Source: Proteromonas lacertae (lineage: Eukaryota > Sar > Bigyra > Opalinata > Proteromonadidae). Taken from it: a stretch of DNA of 64,000 nucleotides. Position numbers and translations under genes: made by a program. The stretch lies in contig NGBS01000872.1 of assembly GCA_002245135.1 (NCBI GenBank), positions 481,742 to 545,741 of the forward strand, in the 5' to 3' direction. This document shows, in pieces, positions 63,349 through 64,000 of the stretch. How positions within the stretch are numbered: the stretch's first letter is position 1; every line of letters begins with the position of its first letter. The notes below the pieces were generated by a model that had not been told where the DNA came from, did no database searches, and worked only from the letters and a program-made list of their open reading frames with translations.

Positions 63349-64000
63349 ATGAATTGTTGTGTGAAAGTATATTTTATTATTGTTAGTTATAGAAATATGA
63401 TGTTGAACCATGGATAGAAGGAGCAAGAGCAGTGATAACAGGAGGTAATTCAGGAATTGGTAAAGAAACTGCTAAGAAGTTAATCCAATTAGGTGTGAAT
63501 GTGATAATTGCATGCAGGAACATGGAAAAGTATAAATATATAACACATACTATACTGATAGAGCTGAAGAAGTAGTGAGTGAATTAAAGAAAGAGATCAA
63601 CGAAAAGAATGGTTCAATCTGTGCAATGAAGATTGATCTGAACAGTTTTAAAAGTGTGAGAGAGTTTGTGAAAAGTTATGAAATCAAAATATGATAGTTT
63701 AGAAATCTTGATAAACAATGCAGGTTCTACAACATCTGGTACAATGACTGAAGATGGATTTGAAACAGCTTTCCAATCTAACTATATGGTATAATTATAG
63801 ATGATAATAATAAAATGTTTTAGTCTCATTTTCTATTGACATATTTACTTCTTCCGACAATAAGAGTCAAAGAATGGTCGAATAATCAATTTCTCATCTG
63901 TAATTCATCGTTTAGGAAGTGGTAATTTCAAAGAATCTGCGAATGGAACATATGCTGCAAGTTATCGTGAATCTAAATATGCAATGGTATAAATATGAAT
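63349..64000 (+). pseudogene. partial, frame-broken copy of the short-chain dehydrogenase (right arm)
   Basis: Mirror of the 5' part of 56458-57515, starting at ATG 63349. An extra A at about 63681 puts a stop soon after SYE, and two bases are missing near 63860 in the third exon. The 3' part lies outside the window. Either this copy has decayed or these are sequence errors; the rest matches the left copy. Confidence 0.7.

Larger units (their letters stand above)
62152..64000 (-). repeat. right arm of large inverted repeat (continues past window)
   Basis: Reverse complement of 56863-58712. Differs by one added A near 63681-63683 and a missing two bases near 63857-63866 compared with the left arm. 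Outer end not reached. Confidence 0.9.

Noticed and set aside
62152-64000. Telomere or subtelomeric repeat at the right end.
   Set aside because: No short G-rich tandem repeat is present; the arm simply runs off the window.

Overview
This window is a piece of a gene-dense, AT-rich nuclear genome from a unicellular eukaryote. All three stop codons end genes (TGA in the gene ending at 4022, TAG in the genes ending at 14129 and 34582, TAA in most others), so the standard nuclear code is in use. Nearly every gene is cut by tiny introns, mostly 25-45 nt, that begin GTAT and end TAG. Both tubulins, CFAP52, an LRRIQ1-like protein and WDR17 point to a flagellated or ciliated protist. I could not assign a lineage from the sequence alone. 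For about 25 genes I worked out the splicing by hand. In all of them the spliced length is a multiple of three except where a homopolymer slip is flagged.

Layout. 1-15.9 kb: a PP2A B56-type subunit (partial), a methyltransferase-like protein, WDR17, a small membrane protein, an unknown basic protein, a divergent Hsp110-like protein and a Tudor-like repeat protein. 15.9-21.5 kb: a CLC chloride channel, D-aminoacyl-tRNA deacylase, TMCO1 and an SRI-domain protein. 21.5-25.7 kb: a gene-poor island with two divergent, intronless zinc-binding paralogues. 25.7-48.1 kb: a coiled-coil protein, an STK32-type kinase, an ornithine-decarboxylase-like protein, UTP5/WDR43, MRD1/RBM19, a proline-rich protein, GPN1, a WG-repeat zinc-knuckle protein, ribulose-phosphate 3-epimerase, CFAP52, a two-HMG-box protein, two zinc-ribbon paralogues and an SR protein. 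48.2-56.4 kb: LRRIQ1-like, then divergent beta- and alpha-tubulin. 56.4-64 kb: a large inverted repeat (arms of about 1.85 kb or more, spacer 3.4 kb) carrying a short-chain dehydrogenase and an unknown gene, with a second dehydrogenase and a membrane protein in the spacer.

Strongest observations. (1) Four introns do not fit GT-AG but fit a U12-like AT-AC/AT-AA pattern: 5' ATATC(C/T)TTT, a TTAAT-type branch site about 9-10 nt from the 3' end, and 48-50 nt long. They lie in the CLC gene (two), GPN1 and ribulose-phosphate epimerase, and for three of them they give the only reading frame that restores the conserved protein. (2) The epimerase gene also needs a 5-nt micro-exon. (3) A protein joining about ten Trp-Gly motifs, two CCHC knuckles and an RGG stretch looks like an Argonaute-hook protein. 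(4) UTP5 and MRD1, both SSU-processome factors, are divergently arranged with 36 bp between their start codons. (5) A nearly exact large palindrome lies at the right end. Several one-base homopolymer slips inside otherwise intact genes look like assembly errors but should be checked.
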